From Sphingomonadaceae bacterium (GTDB lineage Bacteria > Pseudomonadota > Alphaproteobacteria > Sphingomonadales > Sphingomonadaceae): DNA of 64,000 nt. The translations under genes and the position numbers were made by a program. The number at the start of each line of letters is the position of its first letter. Within the stretch, counting starts at the first letter, position 1. Below the pieces are notes generated by a model. The model was not told the DNA's origin. It saw nothing but the letters and a program-made list of their open reading frames with translations, and ran no database searches. This document shows positions 30,969-41,564 of the stretch, piece after piece. Location of the stretch: the NCBI GenBank assembly GCA_021732525.1, contig JAKFUU010000008.1, positions 1 through 64,000 of the forward strand, written 5' to 3'.

Positions 30969-31799
30969 TTATCTCGATTGAGGTTCGCGCGCCGCCGCTT
31001 CGGCCTTGGCGGCGGCAGTGACTTTTGCTTGTTCGGCGTCGATGGCGGCCAATTGTTCCAGCAAGGCCTTGGCGGTGGCCGATTGCGGGCTGCCCGGCGC
31101 AATTTTTACCGTCTGCTGCCATTGTTCGCGGGCGATGTCATAGGCGCCCGCCGCCGCCGCGATATTGCCCGCTTCTAAGGCGACCGCAGGATCGCTGGCG
31201 TAGAGCGCGCCGGCGGTCTTGATGAAGCCCTGCGCTGCGGCCAGATCGCCCATCCGCCGCGCGAGCGTTGCCGATAAAAGCCAGCCTTGGCCCAAATTGG
31301 GTGCGGTGCGGCGAATTTCGGCCAGGTCGGTCATGGCGCTGTCCAACCGGTCGCTGGCAACATAGGCCCGGGCGCGGTCGATGAGCGTATCGATACGCTC
31401 GCCCGGTAGCAGCTTGCCCGATCTTAACGCCGTTTCAATATAGCCCAGCGCATCGTCCGTCTGCCCGGCGGAAAGCGCTGCACCGCCCGCCTGCGCCCAT
31501 AATTTTGCCGCGCCCAGGTCGCCCGCTTTTTCCGCGGCCCTGGCTGCTTCAGCGAAGCGGTCGGCGCTTTGCGAATATTTACCGTCGCGCGCATAGCCGC
31601 TGGCAAGGCAGATATCGGCGAAATATCGGTTCTTGCCGCTCGGCTGCTCGCGCGCCCATTCATTGGCGCTCACAATGCCCGATTTGGCATCGGCGCGCAC
31701 CAATTTCAGACAATCGCGCAATTTTACCTCATCGAGCGTCGGCAGCGCGCTGCTTTGCAGGAATAGTAAGAGGGGTAGAAACATATCGGGCGATCCCAA
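30969..31799 (-). CDS. TPR-like secreted/periplasmic hypothetical protein
   Basis: Alpha-helical repeat pattern (QSADRFAEAARAAEKAGDLGAAKLWAQAGGAALSAGQTDDAL). Confidence 0.7.
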   Translation of the reverse strand: MGSPDMFLPLLLFLQSSALPTLDEVKLRDCLKLVRADAKSGIVSANEWAREQPSGKNRYFADICLASGYARDGKYSQSADRFAEAARAAEKAGDLGAAKLWAQAGGAALSAGQTDDALGYIETALRSGKLLPGERIDTLIDRARAYVASDRLDSAMTDLAEIRRTAPNLGQGWLLSATLARRMGDLAAAQGFIKTAGALYASDPAVALEAGNIAAAAGAYDIAREQWQQTVKIAPGSPQSATAKALLEQLAAIDAEQAKVTAAAKAEAAAREPQSR

Positions 31800-31818
31800 A
31801 TTGCGATTGACGGTAAAG

Positions 31819-32577
31819 CTACACGGGCAACCGGGTAAGGCAGGTGATCAGCATGTCTATATCCTGATCGCGCGATAACCGGTGGTCACCATCCTTTATC
31901 AGATGGAGCTGCACATCCGATGAACGCAGCGCCGCAGCAAGCTTTAGCGAGATTTGCCACGGCACATCGGGATCTTCCTGACCATGCAGCAGCCGGACGG
32001 GGCAATCGATGGCAATGGGCTGTTCCAACAGCGGATGCCGCAGGCCGCTTTCATATAGCGCGCGGTAAGTGGGCGTGGGATGCGGGCTATATTGCGATGT
32101 GCGCTCGATCTTGCCATATTTCATGATCCGGCCTTTTTCGGCGTCGGTAAAGCCCCAGCGGGTAAAATCGGGGGCCGCCGCGATGCCGACCAAGGCCTTC
32201 ACCTGATCGCCCAAGGCCAGCGCGACGAGCAACATCAACCAACCGCCCATCGATGAACCAACCAACACCACCGGCCCGCGCAGCAACAAACCGATGGCCA
32301 GCAGCACATCATCGCGCCACACGTCCAATGTGCCATCGGCAAAATCGCCCCCGCTCATCCCGCAACCCGAATAATCAAGCCGCAGCATGGCCTTGCCGGT
32401 TTTTGCAGCCCAGGCATCGACGGCCAGCGCCTTGCCACCTTGCATATCGGACATATAGCCGGGCAGGAAAATATAGGTGGGCGCATTCTTGCCGCCATTG
32501 CCCGCGCGGTAACATACGGCAAGGCGAAGGCCATCGGCGCGGGTGATAAATTCGGGCGGCATGGGCTCATTCGCCAT
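31819..32577 (-). CDS. Alpha/beta hydrolase
   Basis: FLPGYMSDMQG, LRLDYSGCGMSGG, LVGSSMGGWL, terminal DGDHRLS. Confidence 0.9.
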   Translation of the reverse strand: MANEPMPPEFITRADGLRLAVCYRAGNGGKNAPTYIFLPGYMSDMQGGKALAVDAWAAKTGKAMLRLDYSGCGMSGGDFADGTLDVWRDDVLLAIGLLLRGPVVLVGSSMGGWLMLLVALALGDQVKALVGIAAAPDFTRWGFTDAEKGRIMKYGKIERTSQYSPHPTPTYRALYESGLRHPLLEQPIAIDCPVRLLHGQEDPDVPWQISLKLAAALRSSDVQLHLIKDGDHRLSRDQDIDMLITCLTRLPV

Positions 32578-32582
32578 CGAAT

Positions 32583-33749
32583 TTACCGGCCCATTTTTTT
32601 ATCTGGGTTCCAGTTTTTATCTTCATTACCAAAATCAAGATTGAAACCCGATTTCACATCCTTGTCATTGGCACACATGGCGCGCAGCGCGGCCCATTCT
32701 TTCCCGGTTAAAACGGGGCGATAAGCCTCGTTCTTCGCATAGCTTTTTTCAAACCGCGCTTTGCGATTTTCCGTTGGCGGATGGCTGGAAATATATCCGA
32801 GCAATGTTTCGGCGCCATTTGCGGCGGCTTTGCCGCTTTTGCCCGTTTTTTGGGCCTCGCCGGCTTTTTTCTTGTCCGCGCCGCGCGCCCCTAACCGGTC
32901 AAAGAAAGCCGCGGTTGGTAATGGCGATATTTGCGCAGCGGCAAGCGTTTCAATCGCATGCCCATCGGCCTCGCTTTCGGCTTCTCGGGTGTAGCCGACC
33001 GATAATAATCCGTTGAGCGTGCCGCCGACATTGCCATCAACCCCGCCCATCACAACGCTCAACCCCATTTGCCGGATCATCGATTGCATCACATGCCGCT
33101 GGCGCACATGGCCAATTTCATGCGCGAGCACGCCCGCCACTTCATCGGCGGATTTGGCCTCGCTCAGCAAGCCGTTAAAGATAATGATTTTGCCGCCGGG
33201 CAGCGCGACGGCGTTGACGATATCGATATTGGCCACTTCAATATCAAAATCGCTGATCCTGCTATCCAATCCGCGCGCCATTTTTTTGAGCGCGGCGCTG
33301 CCTTTTGGCGTGGCGCATAACCGGCCGCCAAAATCCCCCACCAGCGCCTCGCCCAATCTTTGTTCGACGCTATAGGGAACCAGCGGCGCAAGCCATTGGG
33401 GTGCCACCATCACAATTGCCACGATGGCGGCGCTAACCGCGGCAAAGGCAATCGCCGCTTTGCCCAGACCCAGCCGGTCAATCCACCCGCCATAGATATT
33501 GCGCGCGGGCAGCAGGCCGGCAAGCTCGGCCGCGCTGGCGCGGCTGATGCCCAAGCGCCATCCGTCTATGTCGCCATGCTTATAAACCCACGACCGGCCT
33601 TGTTCGCCCGAATAATGCAGATCGGAAAAGGCATAAGGGCCGTGGCGTCGCTCCAATTCGGCCAGGAAAAAATTCCGGCCGATAACTTGAATTTCAACCT
33701 CCCGGCGCGCGGCGCTGCGCCCATCATAGAACCAAGCGCCCAGGTCCAT
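32583..33749 (-). CDS. M48 family metallopeptidase
   Basis: GVLAHEIGHVRQRH zinc motif, ESEADGHAIE. Confidence 0.93.
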   Translation of the reverse strand: MDLGAWFYDGRSAARREVEIQVIGRNFFLAELERRHGPYAFSDLHYSGEQGRSWVYKHGDIDGWRLGISRASAAELAGLLPARNIYGGWIDRLGLGKAAIAFAAVSAAIVAIVMVAPQWLAPLVPYSVEQRLGEALVGDFGGRLCATPKGSAALKKMARGLDSRISDFDIEVANIDIVNAVALPGGKIIIFNGLLSEAKSADEVAGVLAHEIGHVRQRHVMQSMIRQMGLSVVMGGVDGNVGGTLNGLLSVGYTREAESEADGHAIETLAAAQISPLPTAAFFDRLGARGADKKKAGEAQKTGKSGKAAANGAETLLGYISSHPPTENRKARFEKSYAKNEAYRPVLTGKEWAALRAMCANDKDVKSGFNLDFGNEDKNWNPDKKMGR

Positions 33750-34994
33750 CTAAATTGCTCCCACATCAAACGCATCAAGCAAACCTTCGCCATGTTTGGA
33801 AATTTCGGTTTCCGATTGGGTCAGCTCGTCAAGATTAATCTCGCCATAGCATTGCAGATAGGTAATAAAAAACTTCCAATGGCGATAGCGGATGAAGGGC
33901 CCGACCAGGGAAAAGGGAACGATGATGATAAAAATCATCGGAATTAGAAAGGCCAGATAAACTTCCGTGGGTGTTGCCCCGGCATCGGGCAATTTGAAAT
34001 TGTTGATCAAACCGACAGACACCGCCGCAACCGCCAGCGGCAGCGCGACAAATAACGCCGCAAGCAGCCACAGCCCCGCATCACCCAGCAGCAGGATGAA
34101 CCAGTCTTTGGTCTTGGCCGAAAATCCGAAATCCAGCTTTTGCAGCGATAATCCGTCAATCGCCACGCGAAAGAATTTGGCGTAGAAAAACAGCGCGACA
34201 AGGCCGAGGCCGAGATAGAAAAACAGCACGAATGCCAATGCCAGACCAAAGGATTGGGCCGGCCCGATGGGGGCGGCATTGCCCCCCGAAGCCGCCACAA
34301 TTATGCCAAATATAATGCCGCCGGCAAACAGCAAGACCGGCAAAAGATAAAATAACAAATATCGTTTGAATGTATCGCTATGATCGCCGATCGCATCAAA
34401 TTTATGCGGGCCAAAGCTCATTTTATTCCAGCGTTCGTTCCACAGCGTCATCAACGACCAGGGGATCATGAGGCCGAACACCATATATCCGACAAAATTC
34501 TTCCAGATATATGACCAGCCATATCCCACACCCTGATCATCGCTGCCGCCGCGGATGCCGTGCCAATAGGTGCGCGATAAGCGGTATCGTAACCCGCGAA
34601 ATTGCGCCAGCCCGGTGATATAAAAAATCGCCAGGAACAGCAGCAGGGTCAGACCGCCCGCCGCCGCCGTTTGCCCCTGAAGCAGCAAGGCCTGCTGCAC
34701 AAATTGGATGACGAACAGCGGCAGCACGAGCAAGAGCAGCACCATCACAAACCCAATCAGCAATTCCATCCCCGTGCCCGTCCATTCGAGCCGGTCGTCA
34801 ATGAAACGTGTTTCGCTCCATAAATATCTCCGCTCGCGCGCGGTTGCCCAAAAACGATAAATACCCAGCGTGACGATAGTGAGCAGCAAATTGGTCAGCG
34901 CAATTTTGCCAAATGCCGCCCAATTGCCGTTAAATTCAAAGGCACTATCCTGCGGCGTTGGCGGTGTTTCCCGGTCAAAATGGCCTTCCATCAC
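33750..34994 (-). CDS. DUF898 (YjgN-like) membrane protein
   Basis: FEFNGNWAAFGKIALTNLLLTIVTLGIYRFWATARERRYLW; multiple TM helices. Confidence 0.88.
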   Translation of the reverse strand: MMEGHFDRETPPTPQDSAFEFNGNWAAFGKIALTNLLLTIVTLGIYRFWATARERRYLWSETRFIDDRLEWTGTGMELLIGFVMVLLLLVLPLFVIQFVQQALLLQGQTAAAGGLTLLLFLAIFYITGLAQFRGLRYRLSRTYWHGIRGGSDDQGVGYGWSYIWKNFVGYMVFGLMIPWSLMTLWNERWNKMSFGPHKFDAIGDHSDTFKRYLLFYLLPVLLFAGGIIFGIIVAASGGNAAPIGPAQSFGLALAFVLFFYLGLGLVALFFYAKFFRVAIDGLSLQKLDFGFSAKTKDWFILLLGDAGLWLLAALFVALPLAVAAVSVGLINNFKLPDAGATPTEVYLAFLIPMIFIIIVPFSLVGPFIRYRHWKFFITYLQCYGEINLDELTQSETEISKHGEGLLDAFDVGAI

Positions 34995-35117
34995 TGCTAC
35001 CCCTCCCCCGTGTTATTTGTCACCTTACTTGTTCGCAGTGAAACTTAACTTTTGTCAAGCAAACTTATCGGGGCATTCTGATTTGATTAGGGCTTGTTGC
35101 ATTTAATCTGCAACACG

Positions 35118-35200
35118 CGTCATTGCGAGGAGCGCAGCGACGAAGCAATCCAGACTATGCGCCGGTGTCCCGGGGTTGCCGCGCTTTGCTCGCAATGACG
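35118..35200. repeat. REP-like palindromic element (cgtcattgcgaggagcgcagcgacgaagcaatccag ... gctcgcaatgacg)
   Basis: Outer arms CGTCATTGCGAG / CTCGCAATGACG. Confidence 0.8.
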
Positions 35201-35228
35201 AGGAGAATCAACTTAACGCCATAACGAC

Positions 35229-35420
35229 TTACCCCCGCAAAAATATCTCTTCGATTTTCATCGCAAACAGGTCGGCGATGCGGAATGCCAACGGCAGCGA
35301 TGGATCATATTTGCCGGTTTCGATCGCATTCACCGATTGCCGCGATACGCCGATCGCATCGGCCAGATCCTGCTGGCTCCAATCGCGCTCCGCCCGCAGA
35401 ATTTTGAGCCGGTTTTTCAT
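35229..35420 (-). CDS. Small XRE-family HTH regulator
   Basis: MKNRLKILRAERDWSQQDLADAIGVSRQSVNAIETGKYDPSLPLAFRIADLF. Confidence 0.92.
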   Translation of the reverse strand: MKNRLKILRAERDWSQQDLADAIGVSRQSVNAIETGKYDPSLPLAFRIADLFAMKIEEIFLRG

Positions 35421-35818
35421 GCGCGCAGCCGGACATAGCCGCCCGCCAATCCAAAGGTGATGAACCAGATAACCCCCGTCCATTTCGGGCCGCTTTCCAA
35501 AACGTCATATACCGCCAGAAATTCCCAAACCGTGGTAATGGCCAAGGCCCATGCGGTGCCCAATAATATCTGTTTGGCAAAAAGCAGCCGTTGATATTCA
35601 TCGTCAATATCAACCAGCAAGCGAAACACTGCCCAAAAAACACCGCAAATCGGCAGCGCGGTGGCAAGTGCGAGGATGACACGGATATATTGCGGCAAAT
35701 CCGCGCTTTTTGCATAGCTGATGCCGCTCAACAAAATGATCATATAGGCCGCCATGCATAGAAAAACCCGTAGCGAATAACGCTTGATATAACCGGGTAT
35801 GGGTTGACGATTGGACAT
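35417..35818 (-). CDS. Small multi-TM membrane protein paired with XRE regulator
   Basis: Hydrophobic segments; ATGA overlap with the XRE gene. Confidence 0.75.
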   Translation of the reverse strand: MSNRQPIPGYIKRYSLRVFLCMAAYMIILLSGISYAKSADLPQYIRVILALATALPICGVFWAVFRLLVDIDDEYQRLLFAKQILLGTAWALAITTVWEFLAVYDVLESGPKWTGVIWFITFGLAGGYVRLRA

Positions 35819-36028
35819 GACGGGCCTCCTTTAGGTTTTGACAAGGTCGCTTTACATGCGATTCGCTTTCATGTCAATGACACTTGTCATTTAGATTATG
35901 GTTCTTGTCTCCTGAACCGCCATTGCGCCTAACCTTGGCCTGCTTCGCGTTGCGCGCTCACTCTTGCACCGCTTGGCGCATGCTGGCAAAGGAACGGTCC
36001 AATCATTTTAAGAAAGCCGCGATTTTCC

Positions 36029-38059
36029 ATGCCCGATATGATCCGCATCACCCTTCCCGATGGCAGCATGCGCGAAATGCCGCGTGGCACCACGCCGGGT
36101 CAGGTCGCGGCGGATATCGGCCCCGGCCTTGCCAAGGCCGCAATTGCCGCGCGGGTTAACGGTGCGCTGTATGATATTATGCGCCCGCTGGAGGGCGATA
36201 GCACGCTCGCGCTAATTACCGCGCGTGATGAGGATGATGCGCTCGAACTCGCGCGGCATGATTTTGCGCATGTGCTGGCCGAAGCGGTGCAGGTGCTGCA
36301 CCCCGGCACGCAGATCACTTTTGGCCCCGCCACCGACGATGGTTTTTACTATGACGTGATGGCCCCGGCCACGCGCGGGCCGTTTACGCTCGACGATCTG
36401 CCCGAAATTGAAGAGGCGATGCGCGCGATTATCCGCGCCGACAAGCCGCTGGTCCGGCAGGTTTGGAGCCGCGCCGACCTGATCAGCCGCTGGCAGGAAC
36501 AGGGCGAAAGCTTCAAGGCGCAATGGGCGGCGGAATTGCCCGCCGGCGAGGAGCTATCGGTTTATTGGTCGGGTGAACCGGGCAGCGACGGCGCTTGGAT
36601 GGATATGTGCCGCGGCCCGCATTTGGCGAGCACCGGAAAGCTCGATCCGCAAGCCTTTAAGCTGATACGCGTGGCCGGCGCTTACTGGCGCGGGGATCAG
36701 AATAATGCGCAGCTGACGCGCATTTACGGCACCGGCTGGCTGAACAAGAAGCAGCTCGACGCGCATCTGATGCGGCTCGAAGAAGCCACCAAGCGCGACC
36801 ACCGCAAGCTGGGTCAGGAGATGGATCTGTTCCATCTACAGGCCGAGGCGCAAGGGTCGGTATTCTGGCATCCCAAGGGCTATGTCATTTACCGCGCGCT
36901 CGAAGATTATATCCGCCGGGCGGTGCAAGCGGCGGGCTGCAAAGAGGTTAAAACGCCGCAGTTGATGGATGTGAAACAATGGGAGCAATCGGGCCATTGG
37001 GGCAAATATGCCGAGAATATGTTCGCCGTGCCCGATATCGTTCCCGCTCCGCAAGAAGATGGGGAAGCAAGCGGCGCGCCGGTCGTGGCACCGGATGCGG
37101 ACTGGATGGCGTTGAAACCCATGAACTGCCCGGCGCATATCTTGATATTCCGGCAGGGGATCAAATCTTACCGCGATCTGCCGCTGCGGATGGTGGAAAA
37201 TGGCTGTTGCCACCGCAATGAGGCGCATGGCGCGCTGCACGGGTTGATGCGGGTGCGGCAAATGACGCAGGATGACGGGCATATCTTCTGCCGCGAGGAC
37301 CAGATTACCGATGAGGTGCAGCAATTTTGCGAGCTGGTCGACCGGGTCTACCGCGATTTTGGCTTTAGCTATGCGATCAAGTTGGCGCTGCGCCCCGAAA
37401 AACGCTTTGGCAGCGATGCGGACTGGGACAAGGCCGAAAATGAGCTGCGCGATGCGGTGGTGCGCGCGGGGCTGGCGACGGCGGAATATGGCTGGGAAGA
37501 ATTGCCCGGCGAAGGCGCATTTTACGCGCCCAAGCTCGAATGGCATTTGACCGACGCGATTGGCCGCACCTGGCAAGTCGGCACGATCCAATCCGACCGG
37601 GTGCTGCCCGAAAGGTTAGACGCAAGCTATATTGGCGAAGATGGTGCGCGCCACCGGCCCGTCATGCTCCACCGCGCGATATTCGGCAGCTATGAACGCT
37701 TTATCGGCATTTTGATCGAACATTATGCCGGGCGTTTCCCGCTGTGGCTTGCGCCGGTGCAGGCGGTGGTGACGACGATTGTGTCGGATGCCGACGCTTA
37801 TGCCGACGGCGTGATGGCGAAACTTGCGGCTGCGGGTATCCGTGCGGTCAGCGATTATCGCAACGAAAGCATCAATTATAAGGTGCGCGACCATAGCACC
37901 GCCAAAGTGCCGCATATTTTGGTGATCGGGATGCGCGAGGCGCAGGAAGGCAAGGTCGCGATCCGCACGCTGGGCAGTCAGGGTCAGCGGGTCATGAGCC
38001 TGGAGGAAGCCACCGCGATGCTGCTCGCCGAAGCGACCCCGCCCGATTTGCGGGGCTGA
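36029..38059 (+). CDS. thrS: Threonyl-tRNA synthetase
   Basis: TGS domain start, [46 protein letters not shown]. Confidence 0.97.
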   Translation: MPDMIRITLPDGSMREMPRGTTPGQVAADIGPGLAKAAIAARVNGALYDIMRPLEGDSTLALITARDEDDALELARHDFAHVLAEAVQVLHPGTQITFGPATDDGFYYDVMAPATRGPFTLDDLPEIEEAMRAIIRADKPLVRQVWSRADLISRWQEQGESFKAQWAAELPAGEELSVYWSGEPGSDGAWMDMCRGPHLASTGKLDPQAFKLIRVAGAYWRGDQNNAQLTRIYGTGWLNKKQLDAHLMRLEEATKRDHRKLGQEMDLFHLQAEAQGSVFWHPKGYVIYRALEDYIRRAVQAAGCKEVKTPQLMDVKQWEQSGHWGKYAENMFAVPDIVPAPQEDGEASGAPVVAPDADWMALKPMNCPAHILIFRQGIKSYRDLPLRMVENGCCHRNEAHGALHGLMRVRQMTQDDGHIFCREDQITDEVQQFCELVDRVYRDFGFSYAIKLALRPEKRFGSDADWDKAENELRDAVVRAGLATAEYGWEELPGEGAFYAPKLEWHLTDAIGRTWQVGTIQSDRVLPERLDASYIGEDGARHRPVMLHRAIFGSYERFIGILIEHYAGRFPLWLAPVQAVVTTIVSDADAYADGVMAKLAAAGIRAVSDYRNESINYKVRDHSTAKVPHILVIGMREAQEGKVAIRTLGSQGQRVMSLEEATAMLLAEATPPDLRG

Positions 38060-38070
38060 GCGCTGCGCGG

Positions 38071-38829
38071 GTGACAGAACTGCTCTCTGCCAGCGGGCTT
38101 TCGCTGCAATCGCTGGTCTTCGCCGCCGCGATGACCTTTGGCGCGGCCTATATTCGCGGGCTGACCGGATTTGGCATGGCGATCATCCTCGTGCCTTTGC
38201 TCGGCATCGTCATCCGCCCCGAACAAGCGGTGATATTGGCGATATTGTTGCAATTTCTGATCGGCCCGATTGGGATTGGCAACAGCCTGCGTCAATCGGA
38301 AAAGCCGTCGGTCTATCTTATCGCGGCCACCGCGATGCTGTTGACGCCGCTGGGATTGTGGCTGTTGTCAATCACACCGCCCGATTTGGCGCGGCTGTTG
38401 ATTGCCGCTGTTGCGATTGGCGCGTTTATTCTGATTATTTTACCGGGGCACCGGCGCGGCCGTCCGGGGCTGCCTTTTACGATAGCAACCGGGGCGGTAT
38501 CGGGCATTCTGACGGGCTTTGCCGCGATGCCGGGGCCGCCGGTGGTGCCCTATTATCTGCAAAATAATGTGGATCCGCAGGTGGCGCGCGCATCGATGAT
38601 GGTCATATTTTTCGCCGCCGCGGTTGCCGGCACGGCGATAGCATTGATCAGCGGTTTTGGCAGCATCGCGCTCGCGGCTTTGTCGCTGCTCTTGCTTGGG
38701 CCCATGCTCTTGGGCAATATGCTCGGCGCGCGCGCCTTTGGCAAAGTCAGCCCGCCGATTTGGCGCGCAATGGTGGCCGTCCTACTCGGCGTCGCGGGGG
38801 TTTCGGCGTTGCTGCGGGTGATCGGCTGA
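38071..38829 (+). CDS. TauE/SafE family sulfite exporter-like membrane protein
   Basis: FGAAYIRGLTGFGMAIILVPLL and repeated TM halves; start GTG. Confidence 0.88.
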   Translation: MTELLSASGLSLQSLVFAAAMTFGAAYIRGLTGFGMAIILVPLLGIVIRPEQAVILAILLQFLIGPIGIGNSLRQSEKPSVYLIAATAMLLTPLGLWLLSITPPDLARLLIAAVAIGAFILIILPGHRRGRPGLPFTIATGAVSGILTGFAAMPGPPVVPYYLQNNVDPQVARASMMVIFFAAAVAGTAIALISGFGSIALAALSLLLLGPMLLGNMLGARAFGKVSPPIWRAMVAVLLGVAGVSALLRVIG

Positions 38830-38838
38830 AACGGCAGA

Positions 38839-38943
38839 TAAAGCATCGCGCGAAAATATGGGAACCGGTTTTTCGCATAAAGCGATGCGACAACAAAGCG
38901 ATAGAGCGGGCGGCGTGATTCAGATTTCACGCAGCGCGCTCTA
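38839..38943 (+). repeat. Repeat family A, copy A3 (105 bp double hairpin)
   Basis: taaagcatcgcgcgaaaatatgggaaccggtttttcgcataaagcgatgcgacaacaaagcgatagagcgggcggcgtgattcagatttcacgcagcgcgctcta. Confidence 0.9.
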
Positions 38944-38952
38944 ATACCGCCG

Positions 38953-40035
38953 CTATTTTACCCCAGCAGGTATCTCCCGGATCGCGGCGGCGGCTTCGGG
39001 CGTGTTATCGGTGAATATGCCGTCGATCCCGCTGGCCAAATAGGCTTTAATCTCGCCCGCCAAATCGCCCTTGCCCGCCGGGTCGCCGCCGGTTTTATGC
39101 TCCGCCGGCAGGAAGAAATTTTCGCGGCGGAATGTCCAAGGATGGACTTTTAATCCGGCCGCATGCGCATCGGCAACCAAGCTGGTCGGCGCGGTCAGCC
39201 GGCCGGCGGCGTCGCGCGGGATGACCATGATTTTTTCCGGTCCCACGCCGCTGGCATAGGCGGCAATTGCCTGCAACCCCGCTGCGCTCGCCATATCGGC
39301 ATAGAGCACCGAAGGCCGGTCGGGGGGGCCGCCCTCGCTGGCCATCAATTGCACCAGCGGCAGATCGCTTTTGGCGTGCAGCGCGATCAGATTGCCCACT
39401 TCAAAGCTTTGGATAAATACCGGCGCGCGCTTGCCCTTGTAACCATATTGTGCGAGCAATTTCAGCAGCGCTGCTTCATGTGGCAGGCCGATCGAGGCAA
39501 AATAACTGGGATGTTTGGTTTCGGGATAGACGCCAACGGGGCGTTTCCGGTCTTTATTAACCGCCGCGAGCAGTTGCAGAATTTCTTCAAAACTGGGCAC
39601 GGCAAATTGCCCGTCGCGTTTTGTGCCGCGCAATTGCGGCAATCGTTCTTTGGCGCGCAGGGTTTTCAACTCGGCCAGCGTGAAATCTTCGGTGAACCAG
39701 CCGACATGCTTTTGCCCGTCGATGGTTTTTTCCGCCCGCCGCGCGGCAAATTCTGCCCGCTCCGCAACATCGGTGGTGGCGGTAATATCATTTTCATGCC
39801 GCGCGACCAAAATGCCATCCTTGGTCAGCACCAGATCGGGTTCGATAAAATCCGCGCCGGCGTCAATTGCCGCCTGATATCCCGCCAGCGTATGTTCGGG
39901 CCATTCCCCCGAAAGCCCGCGGTGAGCAATGAGAAGCGGCCGATTGGTCATCGCATGTGTCTCCGCAGAAGGGGTGCCCGCCGCGCAGGCAGCGGCGGAG
40001 AATAGGCACGATAGAATCAAAAATATCCGTTTCAT
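38953..40035 (-). CDS. glpQ: Glycerophosphodiester phosphodiesterase (secreted)
   Basis: MKRIFLILSCLFSAAACAAG; LIAHRGLSGEWPEHTLAGYQAAIDAGADFIEPDLVLTKDG. Confidence 0.93.
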   Translation of the reverse strand: MKRIFLILSCLFSAAACAAGTPSAETHAMTNRPLLIAHRGLSGEWPEHTLAGYQAAIDAGADFIEPDLVLTKDGILVARHENDITATTDVAERAEFAARRAEKTIDGQKHVGWFTEDFTLAELKTLRAKERLPQLRGTKRDGQFAVPSFEEILQLLAAVNKDRKRPVGVYPETKHPSYFASIGLPHEAALLKLLAQYGYKGKRAPVFIQSFEVGNLIALHAKSDLPLVQLMASEGGPPDRPSVLYADMASAAGLQAIAAYASGVGPEKIMVIPRDAAGRLTAPTSLVADAHAAGLKVHPWTFRRENFFLPAEHKTGGDPAGKGDLAGEIKAYLASGIDGIFTDNTPEAAAAIREIPAGVK

Positions 40036-40056
40036 CGAATCTGCCTTAATCCGCAT

Positions 40057-40407
40057 TTATTTCAAAGCGGAGAATTCCGCCTGGCTATAGCCCACGATCA
40101 ATTCGGAGCCGCCCTCAATCACTGGGCGTTTGATCATCGACGGATTGTCTTTCATCAATTTGATCGCCGATGTTTCGTTGATATTGTCTTTGATAATATC
40201 GGGCAGCGCGCGAAAAGTTGTCCCGCGCTTGTTAAGCAGCGTTTCCAGATCAACCTGCAACAACCATTCTTCCAACTTATCTTCGGTAATCCCCGATTTT
40301 TTATAATCATGGAATACGTAATTGACGCCGTTTTTCTCCATCCAAACGCGGGCCTTTTTAACGGTGTCGCAATTGGCGATGCCATACATCTTAATTTCTT
40401 TGCTCAT
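40057..40407 (-). CDS. Spx/YffB (ArsC-fold) family protein
   Basis: IKMYGIANCDTVKKARVWMEKNGVNYVFHDYKKSG; MIKRPVIE. Confidence 0.88.
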   Translation of the reverse strand: MSKEIKMYGIANCDTVKKARVWMEKNGVNYVFHDYKKSGITEDKLEEWLLQVDLETLLNKRGTTFRALPDIIKDNINETSAIKLMKDNPSMIKRPVIEGGSELIVGYSQAEFSALK

Positions 40408-40611
40408 GGCTCCGTCCGATTCCTTTAAGCTTGCGCGGCCTATAGGCTTTCGAATGATCGCAAGCAACCGCCATGTCGCATAAACGCCAACCTACCGGCC
40501 CATGTATTTTCGTGCTTAACAGCAAAAATTTGCCATATTCTGTGATAATTTTCTGGCTCATCGGCCCCGTCAACGTCACAATGGCATGGACCTGGTCCCT
40601 ATTCGTGTGTA

Positions 40612-40629
40612 GATACCAATATAATACCA
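40612..40629. promoter_or_regulatory. Candidate NagR/NagQ-type operator: GATACCA-N4-AATACCA direct repeat
   Basis: gataccaatataatacca upstream of nagK; same spacing as site at 48276. Confidence 0.65.
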
Positions 40630-40670
40630 TTTTACCGAATTCAGAGACCGACAACGGAGCAAACAGCGGC

Positions 40671-41552
40671 ATGACATTTTTCCTGGGCATTGATGCGGGC
40701 GGCACCGCCACCAAAGCGCGGCTGACCGACGGATCGGGAAAGATTTTGGGCGAGGCAGCGGGCGGCCCCGCCAATGCGCGTATTGGCGTGCAGGCGCTCC
40801 ATGCTCAGCTGGTAGACATCAGTCAGGAGGCGGTCAAAAATGCTGGCCTCACGCGCGATGATGCCGCCGCCGCCCGCTGCGGCATGGGCATCGCCGGGAT
40901 TAACCGCATGGGGGTGAAGGCCGATATTCAGGCGATGGATTTCCCCTTTGCCAGCGTGCAATATAGCAGCGACGCGGTGATCGCCAATCTGGGTGCGCAT
41001 TTGGGCGGCGATGGCGCAATCCTGATCCTTGGCACGGGCAGCGTCGGGCTGGTAAAGCGCGGCGAAGATAGCTTCAGCATCGGCGGCTATGGCTTTCCCA
41101 TCTCCGATGAGGGCAGCGGCGCGGCGCTGGGGCTCAGCGCGATCCGCCATGCCTTGCGCGCGTTGGATGGCCGCACCCGGCCAACCCCGCTCAGCCAGGC
41201 CATCACGAAGCAATTTGAGCATGCGATCCCGCGCGTAATTGCCTGGATGGACCAATCCGCCCCCGGCGATTATGCCCGCTTTGCGCCATTGGTGATGGAT
41301 TATGCCGACAATGGTGATGAAATTGCTTTGTCGATCGTGCGCGATGCGGCGCTGCATGTCGAACGTTTTATCGAAACCATTGTGGCGCGCGGCGCGCCCC
41401 GATGTGTTTTGATGGGCGGTTTGGCGCAGCGGATGAAGCCTTGGCTGCGCCAGCGGATCGTTGCGCATATTGATGAGCCGATGGGCGATGCGCTCGACGG
41501 CGCGTTAATCCTCGCCGGTCTGCCTATTGCCTGCGCCCCATCTCGCCCGTGA
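40671..41552 (+). CDS. nagK: N-acetylglucosamine kinase-like (BadF/BadG family ATPase)
   Basis: MTFFLGIDAGGTATKARL, GTGSVGLVKRG, YGFPISDEGSGAALGL; context with nagA/nagB/murQ. Confidence 0.85.
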   Translation: MTFFLGIDAGGTATKARLTDGSGKILGEAAGGPANARIGVQALHAQLVDISQEAVKNAGLTRDDAAAARCGMGIAGINRMGVKADIQAMDFPFASVQYSSDAVIANLGAHLGGDGAILILGTGSVGLVKRGEDSFSIGGYGFPISDEGSGAALGLSAIRHALRALDGRTRPTPLSQAITKQFEHAIPRVIAWMDQSAPGDYARFAPLVMDYADNGDEIALSIVRDAALHVERFIETIVARGAPRCVLMGGLAQRMKPWLRQRIVAHIDEPMGDALDGALILAGLPIACAPSRP

Positions 41553-41564
41553 TACGCGGCGCGG

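Noticed and set aside
36836-37591. 251-aa ORF antisense to thrS
   Set aside because: Shadow ORF, no motifs.
40057-40407. Spx/ArsC-fold gene as the arsenate reductase of the 22-29 kb arsenic-like cluster
   Set aside because: It is of the YffB/Spx type (CDTV), about 11 kb away and next to glpQ; no evidence for arsenate reduction.
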